Positions 31,271 to 38,776 of a stretch of DNA of 51,175 bases are shown in pieces. Both the position numbers and the translations under genes were made by a program. The notes under the pieces were generated by a model. It saw only the letters and a program-made list of their open reading frames with translations, was not told the origin of the DNA and searched no databases. Numbering within the stretch: the stretch's first letter is position 1; every line of letters begins with the position of its first letter. Source of the stretch: Pseudomonas thermotolerans DSM 14292 (GTDB lineage Bacteria; Pseudomonadota; Gammaproteobacteria; Pseudomonadales; Pseudomonadaceae); assembly GCF_000364625.1 (NCBI RefSeq), contig NZ_KB822623.1:1-51175 (forward strand). The letters run 5' to 3'.

Positions 31271-32539
31271 TTACAGCAGCGACAGCGGATAGCTGATGAT
31301 CAGGCGGTTCTCGTCGAAGCTGTTGGTATTGCCCCAGTCGCGACGCATGCTGGAGTTGCGCCACTTGACGTTGAGGTCCTTGAAGGTGCCGCTCTGCACG
31401 GTGTAGGCCAGCTCGGACTCGCGGCCCCATTCCTTGCCGTCATCGGTGGTGTTGGCCACGTGCACGTTGTCGCCGCTGATGTAGCGGGTCATCAGGGTCA
31501 GGCCCGGGATGCCCCAGCCAGCGAAGTTGTAGTCGTAGCGCAGCTGCCAGGAACGTTCCTTGGCGTTGTCGTAGCTGGAGTTGTAGCTGTCGTTGGCCAG
31601 GGTGCCGCCGCTGGCGCCGTTGACGCGCATCCAGGCGCTGTCGCCGTCCACCTTCTGCAGGCCGACGTAGAAGGTCTGGTTGCCGTAGCGCGCGGAGAAC
31701 AGTCCGGACCAGGTCTTGTTGTCCAGCTTGCCGGCTTTGGCGCTACCGTCGTCGTCGCCGAGGAAGTAGCCGAGGTTGGCCCCCAGGGTCCAGTCGCCGA
31801 GCGGCTGGCTGTGCACCAGGTTGAAGTAGCGCTGGTTGTAGATGTCCTCCAGCTCGGCGTACCAGGCGCCGATCATGGTGCGATTGTCGTTGAAGCTGTA
31901 TTCCGCGCCGCCGAAGTTGAAGCGGTCCGAGGTGGCGCCGGACCTGTCGCCGGACAGCGACAGGTCATCCATGCTGCCGTCGTTGCGCGGGCTGTTGCCG
32001 CGGAACTGGCCGGCGTAGAGGGTCAGACCGTCGATTTCCCTGGAAGTGATCTGCCCGCCGCGGAAGGTTTGCGGCAGCGAGCGGCCGTCGTCGGAACGCA
32101 GGATCGGCAGCACCGCCGCCCATTCGCCCACCTTGATTTCGGTATTGGAAACCTTCGCCTTGGCCGCCACGGCGAGGCGACCGAAGTCGTCGGCCGGGCG
32201 GCCGTCATCCATCACCGGCAGCAACTGGGTGCCGCGGGTGCCGCGACCTCCGTCCAGCTTGACCGACCACAGACCGAGCACGTCGACGCCGAAGCCGACG
32301 GTGCCTTCGGTGAAGCCGGAGCGGGCGTCGAGGATGAAGCTCTGGGTCCACTCCTGGGCCTTACCCTGGGAGCTGTCATCCACGTAGTTGCGGTGGAAAT
32401 AGAAGTTGCGCAGGTTCAGAGTCGCCTTGGCGTCGTCGAACAAGCCTGCGGCCGAAGCGGGCAGGGCGGTGGCGGCAATGGCCAGGGCCAGGGGGGCGGG
32501 TAACAGGCGGGCAGCAGACAGCGAGCTTTGCTGGAGCAT
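31271..32539 (-). CDS. OprD-family outer-membrane porin (aromatic or hydroaromatic acid type)
   Basis: 422 residues. The signal peptide ends near ALPASAAGLFDD. The mature beta-barrel has the OprD pattern of alternating strands: LNLRNFYFHRNY, GFGVDVLGLWSVKLDGG, MIGAWYAELEDIYNQRYFNL, and the ending NRLIISYPLSLL. It is of the Opd subgroup that brings small carboxylates through the outer membrane. Its place beside the quinate/shikimate locus (as opdF in my memory of PAO1) suggests a hydroaromatic or aromatic acid. The start at 32539 replaces a longer frame. The promoter region carries an RTNCGNTNATCGSNN box at 32656-32670. Confidence 0.88.
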   Translation of the reverse strand: MLQQSSLSAARLLPAPLALAIAATALPASAAGLFDDAKATLNLRNFYFHRNYVDDSSQGKAQEWTQSFILDARSGFTEGTVGFGVDVLGLWSVKLDGGRGTRGTQLLPVMDDGRPADDFGRLAVAAKAKVSNTEIKVGEWAAVLPILRSDDGRSLPQTFRGGQITSREIDGLTLYAGQFRGNSPRNDGSMDDLSLSGDRSGATSDRFNFGGAEYSFNDNRTMIGAWYAELEDIYNQRYFNLVHSQPLGDWTLGANLGYFLGDDDGSAKAGKLDNKTWSGLFSARYGNQTFYVGLQKVDGDSAWMRVNGASGGTLANDSYNSSYDNAKERSWQLRYDYNFAGWGIPGLTLMTRYISGDNVHVANTTDDGKEWGRESELAYTVQSGTFKDLNVKWRNSSMRRDWGNTNSFDENRLIISYPLSLL

Positions 32540-32655
32540 GTCAGGGACCTTTTTGTCGTTATGAGTGTTGAAGGCAGGAAGAGCACAGGCCAGGAAGGAG
32601 CGGCCCGGCGCTTCGCGGCTGGCGGGATAGTGCGAGCTGGCTGGTCCCGCTTTCA

Positions 32656-32670
32656 ATCCGATAATCGCCA
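32656..32670. promoter_or_regulatory. PcaR-like box 1 (porin / iclR1 intergenic region)
   Basis: ATCCGATAATCGCCA. With three more bases on the left, TCAATCCGATAATCG shares 14 of 15 positions with the boxes at 38571 and 46691. Confidence 0.6.
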
Positions 32671-32685
32671 ATTTGGGCGAATACC

Positions 32686-32712
32686 GAACATTAATTAACT
32701 GGTTAGAACATT
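32686..32712. promoter_or_regulatory. Direct repeat GAACATT, 20-bp period, in the porin/iclR1 promoter
   Basis: GAACATT at 32686-32692 and 32706-32712, two helical turns apart, around the A/T-rich TTAATTAACTGG. This is a typical layout for an operator, possibly of the adjacent IclR regulator. Confidence 0.4.
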
Positions 32713-32807
32713 TTGGCAGGCGGTCACTGCCGGGTGAAGGCGTGTTTTCCGGGCGGACGGATTGTCTTTAGAATCCGCCGGATATTTCGGACAGGAACCC
32801 AGACCTC

Positions 32808-33584
32808 ATGGCCGGTAGCCAGATCGAACGAGCCTTCAGCCTGCTGGAACGGCTTGCCAGCGAACCGCGTGGCTTGCCGATGCAAAGTCTCGCCGACGAG
32901 TTGAGCATTCCCAAGAGCGCCACCCACCGCATGCTGGCCGAGCTGATCCGCTTGGGCTACGTGCGCCAGAATCCGGAGAACCTGCGCTACCAACTGTCCA
33001 CCAAGCTGATCGCCGTGGCTTTTCGCTACCTGTCCAGCAGCGGCGCCGACATCGTCCAGCCGATCCTCGATCGCCTGGCCGGGGAGTGCGGCGAGCTGGT
33101 GCGCCTCGGGGTGATCGACGGCGACCGCCAGACCTGGATAGCCAAATCCCAGGGCGCCCGTTCCGGCCTGCGCTACGACCCGGACATGGGCCGCGACGCG
33201 CCGCTGTTCTACACCGCTTCGGGACATGCCTGGCTGGCCAGCATGAGCGACGAGGAGGCGCTGGCCCTGGTGGAGCGGCAGGGCATCGATGACCCGGCCC
33301 TGTTCGGGCCCAACGCGCCGCGCAGCACCGACGAGCTGCTGGCCCGTCTGCGCCTGGCCCGTGCGCGTGGCTATGCCTGGGTAGTGGAAAGCTCGGCGCT
33401 GGGCATGTCGGCCCTGGCGGCGGTGGTGCGCCATCCCCTCGAAGGCCGGGTTATCGGCGTGCTGAGCATTGCCGGGCCCAGCGCGCGGCTGCCCGAGGCG
33501 CGCATCCACGAGTTGGCGCCGCAGCTGCTGTCCGCCGCCGCCGAGCTGTCCGCCGCCAGTCCCGCCTCGGAACTGTTCGTCTGA
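32808..33584 (+). CDS. IclR-family regulator 1
   Basis: 258 residues. The winged-helix N-terminus (IERAFSLLERLASEPRGLPMQSLADELSIPKSATHRMLAELIRLGYV) is followed by an IclR effector domain (about 80-250). It is divergent from the porin gene and upstream of a Gfo/Idh, TIM-barrel and EamA gene run, which it probably controls. It is less like PcaR/PobR than the second IclR gene at 46788. The same order (regulator, oxidoreductase, isomerase-like, transporter) is what I recall as PA0236-PA0239. Confidence 0.88.
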   Translation: MAGSQIERAFSLLERLASEPRGLPMQSLADELSIPKSATHRMLAELIRLGYVRQNPENLRYQLSTKLIAVAFRYLSSSGADIVQPILDRLAGECGELVRLGVIDGDRQTWIAKSQGARSGLRYDPDMGRDAPLFYTASGHAWLASMSDEEALALVERQGIDDPALFGPNAPRSTDELLARLRLARARGYAWVVESSALGMSALAAVVRHPLEGRVIGVLSIAGPSARLPEARIHELAPQLLSAAAELSAASPASELFV

Positions 33585-33659
33585 CCTGCGGGCGCAGCCC
33601 CGGGCTGCGTCCCCGTCTTGTCCTGATTGCTGCCAGCCTCCGGCTGTCCATGCGCTCTC

Positions 33660-33674
33660 GTGCGGTAATCGCAC
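33660..33674. promoter_or_regulatory. PcaR-like box 2 (upstream of the Gfo/Idh gene)
   Basis: GTGCGGTAATCGCAC, with perfect 5-bp arms. It matches the known P. putida PcaR site GTTCGATAATCGCAC at 13 of 15 positions. Confidence 0.6.
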
Positions 33675-33704
33675 GGTCTTGTGCCTTCCTCGCTTGTTTA
33701 TAAA

Positions 33705-33719
33705 TGGAACCTGGTTCTA
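33705..33719. promoter_or_regulatory. IclR-type palindrome upstream of the Gfo/Idh gene
   Basis: TGGAACCTGGTTCTA, a 15-bp near-perfect inverted repeat of the TGGAA-N5-TTCCA kind used by IclR proteins. It lies next to a TATAAA element (33700-33705) and 60 bases before the start codon. It may be the site of IclR regulator 1. Confidence 0.45.
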
Positions 33720-33778
33720 AATTGCCGGCGTTTTTCCTGAATCGCCGTCCGCAGAACAATCACAAGTGAGGAGCGCCC

Positions 33779-34831
33779 TTGGATTCCCCCCTACGCATCG
33801 CCCTGATCGGCGCCGGCAGCATGGGCCGTCAGCACTGTCAGCACTTGCGTGAGGTACCGGCCGCGCGGCTCTGCGCGGTGGCCGATCCCGGCGAGCAAGC
33901 CGCGGCCTTCGCCGCCGAATGCGGGGTGCCGTACTACGCCGAGCACCGTACGATGCTGGAGCAGGTGCGCCCGCAGGCAGCGCTGATCGCCACCCCCAAC
34001 AACCTGCATGTGAGCACGGCCCTGGACTGCATCGAGGCCGGGGTGCCAGTGCTGGTGGAGAAGCCGGTGGGCGTCTGCTTGGACGAGGTGCGCATGCTGG
34101 TCGAGGCCTCCCGTCGCCACGGCGTGCCGGTGCTGGTCGGCCACCATCGCCGCCACAACCCACTGATCGCCAGGGCACGCGAGCTGATCGCCAGCGGCGT
34201 CCTTGGCCGGCTGATCAATGTCACCGCCCTCTGGCAGTTGCAGAAGCCGGATAGCTATTTCGACGTGCCCTGGCGCCGCGAGCCGGGTGCCGGCTTCCTG
34301 CTCACCAACCTGATCCACGACCTCGACCTGCTGCGCCACCTGTGCGGCGAGGTACGCCAGGTACAGGCCTTCACCAGCAACGGCGTGCGCGGCTTCGCCA
34401 ACGAAGACAGCGCGGCGGTGCTGCTGCAGTTCGAGAGCGGTGCCCTGGGCAGCCTGATCGGCTCCGACGCGGTGGCCGCGCCCTGGAGCTGGGAGCTGGA
34501 TTCCGGCGAGAACCCGGTCTACCCGCGCCAGCCAGACCAGCCCTGCTACCTGTTCGCCGGCACGCGCGGAGCGCTCAGCGTGCCGCAGCTGCGCCGCTGG
34601 TACTACGCGAAGCCCGGCGCCGGCTGGCACCAGCCGCTGCTGAGTCACGAGGAGAGCCACGCCCCGGATCAGGCGTTGCGCCGTCAGCTGGAGCACTTCG
34701 TCGCGGTGGCCCGCAGCGAGGCCGAGCCGCTGGTGACCGCCGCCGATGCCGGGCGTACCCTGGCGCTGATCGAGGCCATCCGCCGAGCCGCCGAGAGCGG
34801 CCGGGCCTGTGCTCCGGAGCCGGTGGGCTAG
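33779..34831 (+). CDS. Gfo/Idh/MocA-family NAD(P)-dependent oxidoreductase
   Basis: 350 residues. The Rossmann motif GAGSMG (11-16) is followed by the family's EKPVGV active-site lysine segment and IHDLDLLRHLCGEV. It starts at a TTG (33779) with GAGGA upstream; no ATG nearby gives the full fold. It is probably an oxidoreductase for a polyol or hydroaromatic ring hydroxyl. It is followed at 61 bases by a TIM-barrel gene, and with it may form a ketone-then-isomerise or -dehydrate pair. The substrate is not readable. Confidence 0.87.
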   Translation: MDSPLRIALIGAGSMGRQHCQHLREVPAARLCAVADPGEQAAAFAAECGVPYYAEHRTMLEQVRPQAALIATPNNLHVSTALDCIEAGVPVLVEKPVGVCLDEVRMLVEASRRHGVPVLVGHHRRHNPLIARARELIASGVLGRLINVTALWQLQKPDSYFDVPWRREPGAGFLLTNLIHDLDLLRHLCGEVRQVQAFTSNGVRGFANEDSAAVLLQFESGALGSLIGSDAVAAPWSWELDSGENPVYPRQPDQPCYLFAGTRGALSVPQLRRWYYAKPGAGWHQPLLSHEESHAPDQALRRQLEHFVAVARSEAEPLVTAADAGRTLALIEAIRRAAESGRACAPEPVG

Positions 34832-34892
34832 ACGAACCCTTTCCACTGGGCCCGTCAGGCGGGCCCGGACCATCCCCTTGAAGCAAGCCTCC

Positions 34893-35708
34893 ATGACCGA
34901 ACGCATCTATTCCCTTGCCGCTCTGACCGTTCTCGAACTTTCCCCGCCGGAGATGGTGGAAGTCGCCGCCCGTGCCGGCTACAGCCACGTCGGCCTGCGC
35001 CTGGTGCCGGCGACCCCCGAGGAGCACCACTTCCCGCTGGTGGCCGATGCCGAGCTGCGCCGCCAGACTCTGACCCGTCTGCGCGACACCGGCGTGCGCG
35101 TGCTGGACCTGGAAATCCTTCGCCTGAAGCCGGAAACCCGGGTCGCCGACTTCGCCCGGATCCTTGAGGTCGGTGCCGAGTTCGGCGGCAGCGAGCTGCT
35201 GATCGCTGGCAACGACCCTGACGAGGCGCGCCTGACCGACAACTTCGCCGCGCTCTGTGACCTGGCACGCGACTACGCCATCCGCCCGCACCTGGAATTC
35301 ATGCCCTGGACCGACGTGCGCGATCTCAGGCAGGCCCTGCGTGTGGTGGAAAACGCCGGCCGCGACAACGGCTGCGTGCTGGTCGACGCCTTCCACTTCG
35401 ACCGCTCCGGTTCCTCGCTGGCGGATCTGCCGGCGCTGCTGCCGGGACGCATCCGTTATGCCCAGCTGTGCGACGTGGCCGGCCCGCGCCCGGACGACAT
35501 GGACGAGATCCTCCGCCAGGCACGCAACGAGCGGCGTTTCCCCGGCGATGGCGACTGCGACCTGGCCAGCCTGCTGCGCGCATTGCCGGCGACGGTGCCG
35601 CTGAGCCTGGAAATCCCCACTCGGCAGTTGATGGAGCAGGGCGTCAGTGCCCAGGAGCGGGCGCGGATGGCGCTGGACAAGGCGCGTGAAGTCCTGAGCC
35701 GGGTCTGA
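34893..35708 (+). CDS. Sugar-phosphate-isomerase/epimerase-type TIM barrel (AP endonuclease 2 family)
   Basis: 271 residues. Xylose-isomerase-like TIM barrel with likely metal ligands in LEFMPWTDV, VDAFHFDRSG, YAQLCDVAGP and LEIPTRQ. This family includes 3-dehydroshikimate dehydratases, inosose dehydratases and ketose epimerases. Lying beside a Gfo/Idh dehydrogenase and a QuiC locus, it could act as an isomerase or dehydratase on an oxidised cyclic acid. The start at 34893 (MTERIYSLAAL) is chosen by family length. Confidence 0.85.
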   Translation: MTERIYSLAALTVLELSPPEMVEVAARAGYSHVGLRLVPATPEEHHFPLVADAELRRQTLTRLRDTGVRVLDLEILRLKPETRVADFARILEVGAEFGGSELLIAGNDPDEARLTDNFAALCDLARDYAIRPHLEFMPWTDVRDLRQALRVVENAGRDNGCVLVDAFHFDRSGSSLADLPALLPGRIRYAQLCDVAGPRPDDMDEILRQARNERRFPGDGDCDLASLLRALPATVPLSLEIPTRQLMEQGVSAQERARMALDKAREVLSRV

Positions 35709-35892
35709 TACCCGAACCGCCGCGCGCACCGTTCACCCGGACTCCCGGGTTTCTCCCTGTCGGTGCGCACGGCGCACCCTACGGCCCGATGCTGGCCATT
35801 CGATGAATTGAGCGCCGGTGCCGGGCTCTATATCCTTTCGCAACCATTCATCATGCACCGGAGCGGTTCCACGCTCCGGGCAAGGATCTCCG

Positions 35893-36783
35893 ATGAGTAC
35901 CTCCCGCGCGCTTTCCGGCGCGAGCCAGCCATTCAAGGGCATCCTGCTCATCGTGCTGGCTACCTTCCTGTTTTCCAGCCACGACGCCCTGTCGAAATAC
36001 CTGTCCGGTTTCTACCCGGTCATCATGGTGGTGTGGGCGCGCTATGTGGTGCACACCCTGTTGATGGCCGGCATCTTCCTGCCGCAATCGGGGTTGCGCG
36101 TGCTGCGCACCAAGCGTCCGCTGCTGCAGGTGCTGCGGGCCTTGTGCCTGCTCGGCACCAGCCTGTTGTTCACCAGCGGCCTGATGTTCATCCCGCTGGC
36201 CGAGGCCACGGCGGTCAACTTCCTCGCGCCGCTGCTGGTCACCGCGCTGTCGGTGCCGCTGCTCGGCGAGCGGGTCACGCTCGGCCAGTGGCTGGCGGTT
36301 TCCCTGGGCTTCGTCGGCGTGTTGTTCATCGTCCATCCGGGCGGCGAACTGTTCACCCCGGCGATCCTCCTGCCGCTCGGTTCGGCGCTGTGTTTCTGCT
36401 TCTACCAGTTGCTCACCCGCATGCTCAGCGGGATCGACAGCCCGACCACCAGCAACTTCTTCGCCGGCCTGTTCAACACCCTGGCGATGAGCGCCCTGGT
36501 GCCGTTCTTCTGGCAGGTGCCGAGCCTCGGCCACGGCCTGCTGATGCTGGCGCTGGGCGGTTGCGGGATGACCGCGCACCTGTTCCTCACCCAGGCTTTC
36601 CGGCATGCCGCGCCGGCGTTGCTGGCGCCGTTCGGCTATTGCCAGATGGTCTTCGCCGGGCTGCTCGGCTTTCTGGTGTTCTCCCATACTCCCGAGGCTT
36701 CCGCGCTGTTCGGCATCGCGGTGATCTGCCTCAGCGGGCTGGCCGCCGTCTGGCTGCAGAAGCGGCGTTCCGGCGACTCATGA
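35893..36783 (+). CDS. EamA/DMT-family membrane transporter
   Basis: 296 residues, about ten helices in two EamA repeats (FSSHDALSKYLSGFYPVIMV, then PLGSALCFCFYQLLTRMLSG). AAGGATC lies 5 bases before the ATG at 35893. It is the last gene of the iclR1-side run and probably moves the substrate or a product of the two enzymes upstream. The substrate is not evident. Confidence 0.9.
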   Translation: MSTSRALSGASQPFKGILLIVLATFLFSSHDALSKYLSGFYPVIMVVWARYVVHTLLMAGIFLPQSGLRVLRTKRPLLQVLRALCLLGTSLLFTSGLMFIPLAEATAVNFLAPLLVTALSVPLLGERVTLGQWLAVSLGFVGVLFIVHPGGELFTPAILLPLGSALCFCFYQLLTRMLSGIDSPTTSNFFAGLFNTLAMSALVPFFWQVPSLGHGLLMLALGGCGMTAHLFLTQAFRHAAPALLAPFGYCQMVFAGLLGFLVFSHTPEASALFGIAVICLSGLAAVWLQKRRSGDS

Positions 36784-36806
36784 AAAAGGCCTCCCGAAGG
36801 AGGCCT
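36783..36806 (-). terminator. Terminator between the EamA and MFS genes
   Basis: AGGCCTCC, CGAA tetraloop, GGAGGCCT (36787-36806). The U-run is on the leftward strand, so it best fits the MFS gene, but it also sits at the EamA stop. Confidence 0.82.
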
Positions 36807-36826
36807 CGCTTTCCGCTGGCTGGGAA

Positions 36827-38155
36827 TCAGTCCTCGACCGTCTCGACCTTGCGCGGGGCCATGAAGAACATCCAGGTCAGGGCCAGGAAGTACATGGTCG
36901 GGATCAGGGTGAACAGTACCGCGTAGTTGTTGTTGGTGGCGGTCAGCACGTGGCCGACGATCTGGGTCATGAACATGCCGCCGACCGCTGCGCACATGCC
37001 GCCGAAGCCGAACACCGAGCTGACCAGGTGTTTGGGGGTGTAGTCCATCACCAGGCTCCAGATGTTGGCGGTCCAGGCTTGGTGCGCACCCACCGCCAGG
37101 GCGATGGCCAGCACGGCGATCCACAGGCCGCTGGCGTTGGCAGCGAACACTACGCTGACGATGGTGCAGGCGAAGATCAGCATGGATACCAGGCGCGCGG
37201 TGGTGGCCTTGACGCCGCGGCCGATCAGCCAGGAGGACAGGATGCCGCCGCCCACGCTGCCGAAGTCGGCGCTCAGCCAGATGGCGATCAGCGGGATGCC
37301 CATCTGGGTGACGCTGATGCCCAGGTTGTATTGCTGGTTGAGGAACGGCGGCAGCCAGTACAGGTAGAACCAGAACACCGGCGCGGTGATCGAGTAGGCC
37401 AGGGCGAAGGCCCAGGTGCCGCGCATGCGCAGGATGCGGCTGAAGGGGACCTGCGGCTGCTCCGGCTCGGGATCCTGCTGGATGTAAGCCAGTTCGCTTT
37501 TGCGCACGCTCGGGTGTTCTTCGGGGTTGTAGTACTTGATTGCCCAGGCGGTCACCCAGACGAAGCCGATGGCACCCATGCCGATGAACACCGCCTGCCA
37601 GCCCCACAGGCTGAGCAGCAGCGGCAGCAGCATCGGGGTCAGCATGGCGCCGACGTTGGTGCCGGCGTTGAAGATGCCAGTGGCCAGGGCGCGTTCGCCG
37701 GCCGGGAACCACAGGCGGGTGGTCTTCACGCAGGCCGGGTAGTTGGCGGCTTCGGTGAGGCCGAGAATGAAACGGCAGACCATGAAGCCGACCGCCGAGG
37801 TGGCCAGGCCGTGGGCGCCGGTGGCCAGGCTCCAGAGCAGCACCGCGATGAAGAAGGCGCGCTTCACGCCGACCTTGTCGATGAAGCGGCCCTGCAACAC
37901 GAAGCCGACGGCGTAGCCGACCTGGAACCAGAAGTTGATGTTGGCGTAGTCCATCGCCGTCCAGTTCATCTTCTCGGCGAGGATCGGCTGCATGATGCCC
38001 AGCGCGGCACGGTCGATGTAGTTCAGGGTGGTGGCCAGGAAGACCAGCAGCAGCATGACCCAGCGGGTCCTGCCGACGGCGAAGGCGCCGCGAATCTTGT
38101 CGCCGATGGAGCCGCGGGACAGGCTCGGCATTGCAGGGGTTTCAGTGTGGTGCAT
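36827..38155 (-). CDS. MFS transporter, anion:cation symporter (hydroaromatic acid uptake candidate)
   Basis: 442 residues, about 12 helices. The N-terminus WVMLLLVFLATTLNYIDRAALGIMQPIL is typical of the ACS family that carries hexuronates, 4-hydroxyphenylacetate and similar organic anions. It is divergent from quiC, 621 bases away, the position held in PAO1 (from memory) by the MFS gene next to quiC. It is therefore a candidate quinate, shikimate or 3-dehydroshikimate permease. ATG at 38155. Its own leader is within the quiC control region. Confidence 0.88.
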   Translation of the reverse strand: MHHTETPAMPSLSRGSIGDKIRGAFAVGRTRWVMLLLVFLATTLNYIDRAALGIMQPILAEKMNWTAMDYANINFWFQVGYAVGFVLQGRFIDKVGVKRAFFIAVLLWSLATGAHGLATSAVGFMVCRFILGLTEAANYPACVKTTRLWFPAGERALATGIFNAGTNVGAMLTPMLLPLLLSLWGWQAVFIGMGAIGFVWVTAWAIKYYNPEEHPSVRKSELAYIQQDPEPEQPQVPFSRILRMRGTWAFALAYSITAPVFWFYLYWLPPFLNQQYNLGISVTQMGIPLIAIWLSADFGSVGGGILSSWLIGRGVKATTARLVSMLIFACTIVSVVFAANASGLWIAVLAIALAVGAHQAWTANIWSLVMDYTPKHLVSSVFGFGGMCAAVGGMFMTQIVGHVLTATNNNYAVLFTLIPTMYFLALTWMFFMAPRKVETVED

Positions 38156-38573
38156 CGTTGTTCATCCGTTGTGTGCGGCGGGTGACCCGCCGGAACTGTT
38201 TCTACGCTGCGCGCGCTCGCGGGCGGCCTGCCGGAGCCGGCAGGTCCGGGACGCGGGCAGCGATCGGGGCGTGTTCCGCTGATGGCTCAGGCGTCGAGGT
38301 CGGCAGTCGCTTGTGGCGACGGGCGTGCGATCCGAGTGGGCAGCGCGACGGAAAGCCGGGAGGGGAGGTTCGGCCGCACGAGGGAAGCGTGGTGCGTGTT
38401 ACCGGCTGGGCGGGCGGTCAGTACGGGCATGGCATGTACCTGATTCTTGAAATTGTTATGCGGGCCTGATGGCGTTTTCGTTCGCGGGCATCCGGCATGG
38501 AAGGGCAGGCTTCGACCGTGGGATGACGCCCTGCGACGTAATTCGATGTTGCGGAGCGAGAGAAAGACCGTCA

Positions 38574-38588
38574 ATTCGATAATCGGTC
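38574..38588. promoter_or_regulatory. PcaR-like box 3 (upstream of quiC)
   Basis: ATTCGATAATCGGTC. TCAATTCGATAATCG (38571-38585) matches boxes 1 and 4 at 14 of 15 positions. The extension ATCGGTCTTTTGT recurs exactly at 49934-49946. Confidence 0.62.
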
Positions 38589-38591
38589 TTT

Positions 38592-38608
38592 TGTTCGTTA
38601 AACGAACA
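38592..38608. promoter_or_regulatory. Perfect 17-bp palindrome upstream of quiC
   Basis: TGTTCGTT-A-AACGAACA, with no mismatch. It is a likely operator, either of the downstream TetR regulator or of an IclR protein (the core GTTCG-N5-CGAAC has IclR-like spacing). Confidence 0.6.
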
Positions 38609-38776
38609 GAAAACTAACTAGTTCGTACAATTTGCATTGAGGTTCGAAAATACCCTGCGAATAATCGATGTACCAGAGGTTTGTCTGTCGGATACGCGCC
38701 CTTGCGCGCGCCTTCCGGCGACCCGTTTCACCTGCGCCGGACCCGCAGAGGTCACGCGCCCACCAGGAGCTGAAGC

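Larger units (their letters stand above)
38156..38776. promoter_or_regulatory. Divergent MFS / quiC control region
   Basis: 621 bases without a convincing gene (small frames are poor). The left 400 bases are G/C-rich and featureless. The right part (38570-38680) turns A/T-rich and carries a PcaR-like box, a perfect 17-bp palindrome and a smaller palindrome AACTAGTT (38616-38623), so most control probably sits there, 90-210 bases before quiC. Confidence 0.6.

Noticed and set aside
38287..38574. 95-codon leftward frame between the MFS and quiC genes
   Set aside because: Low-complexity composition (R, S, P and A rich), no clear ribosome site, and it fills a divergent promoter region.
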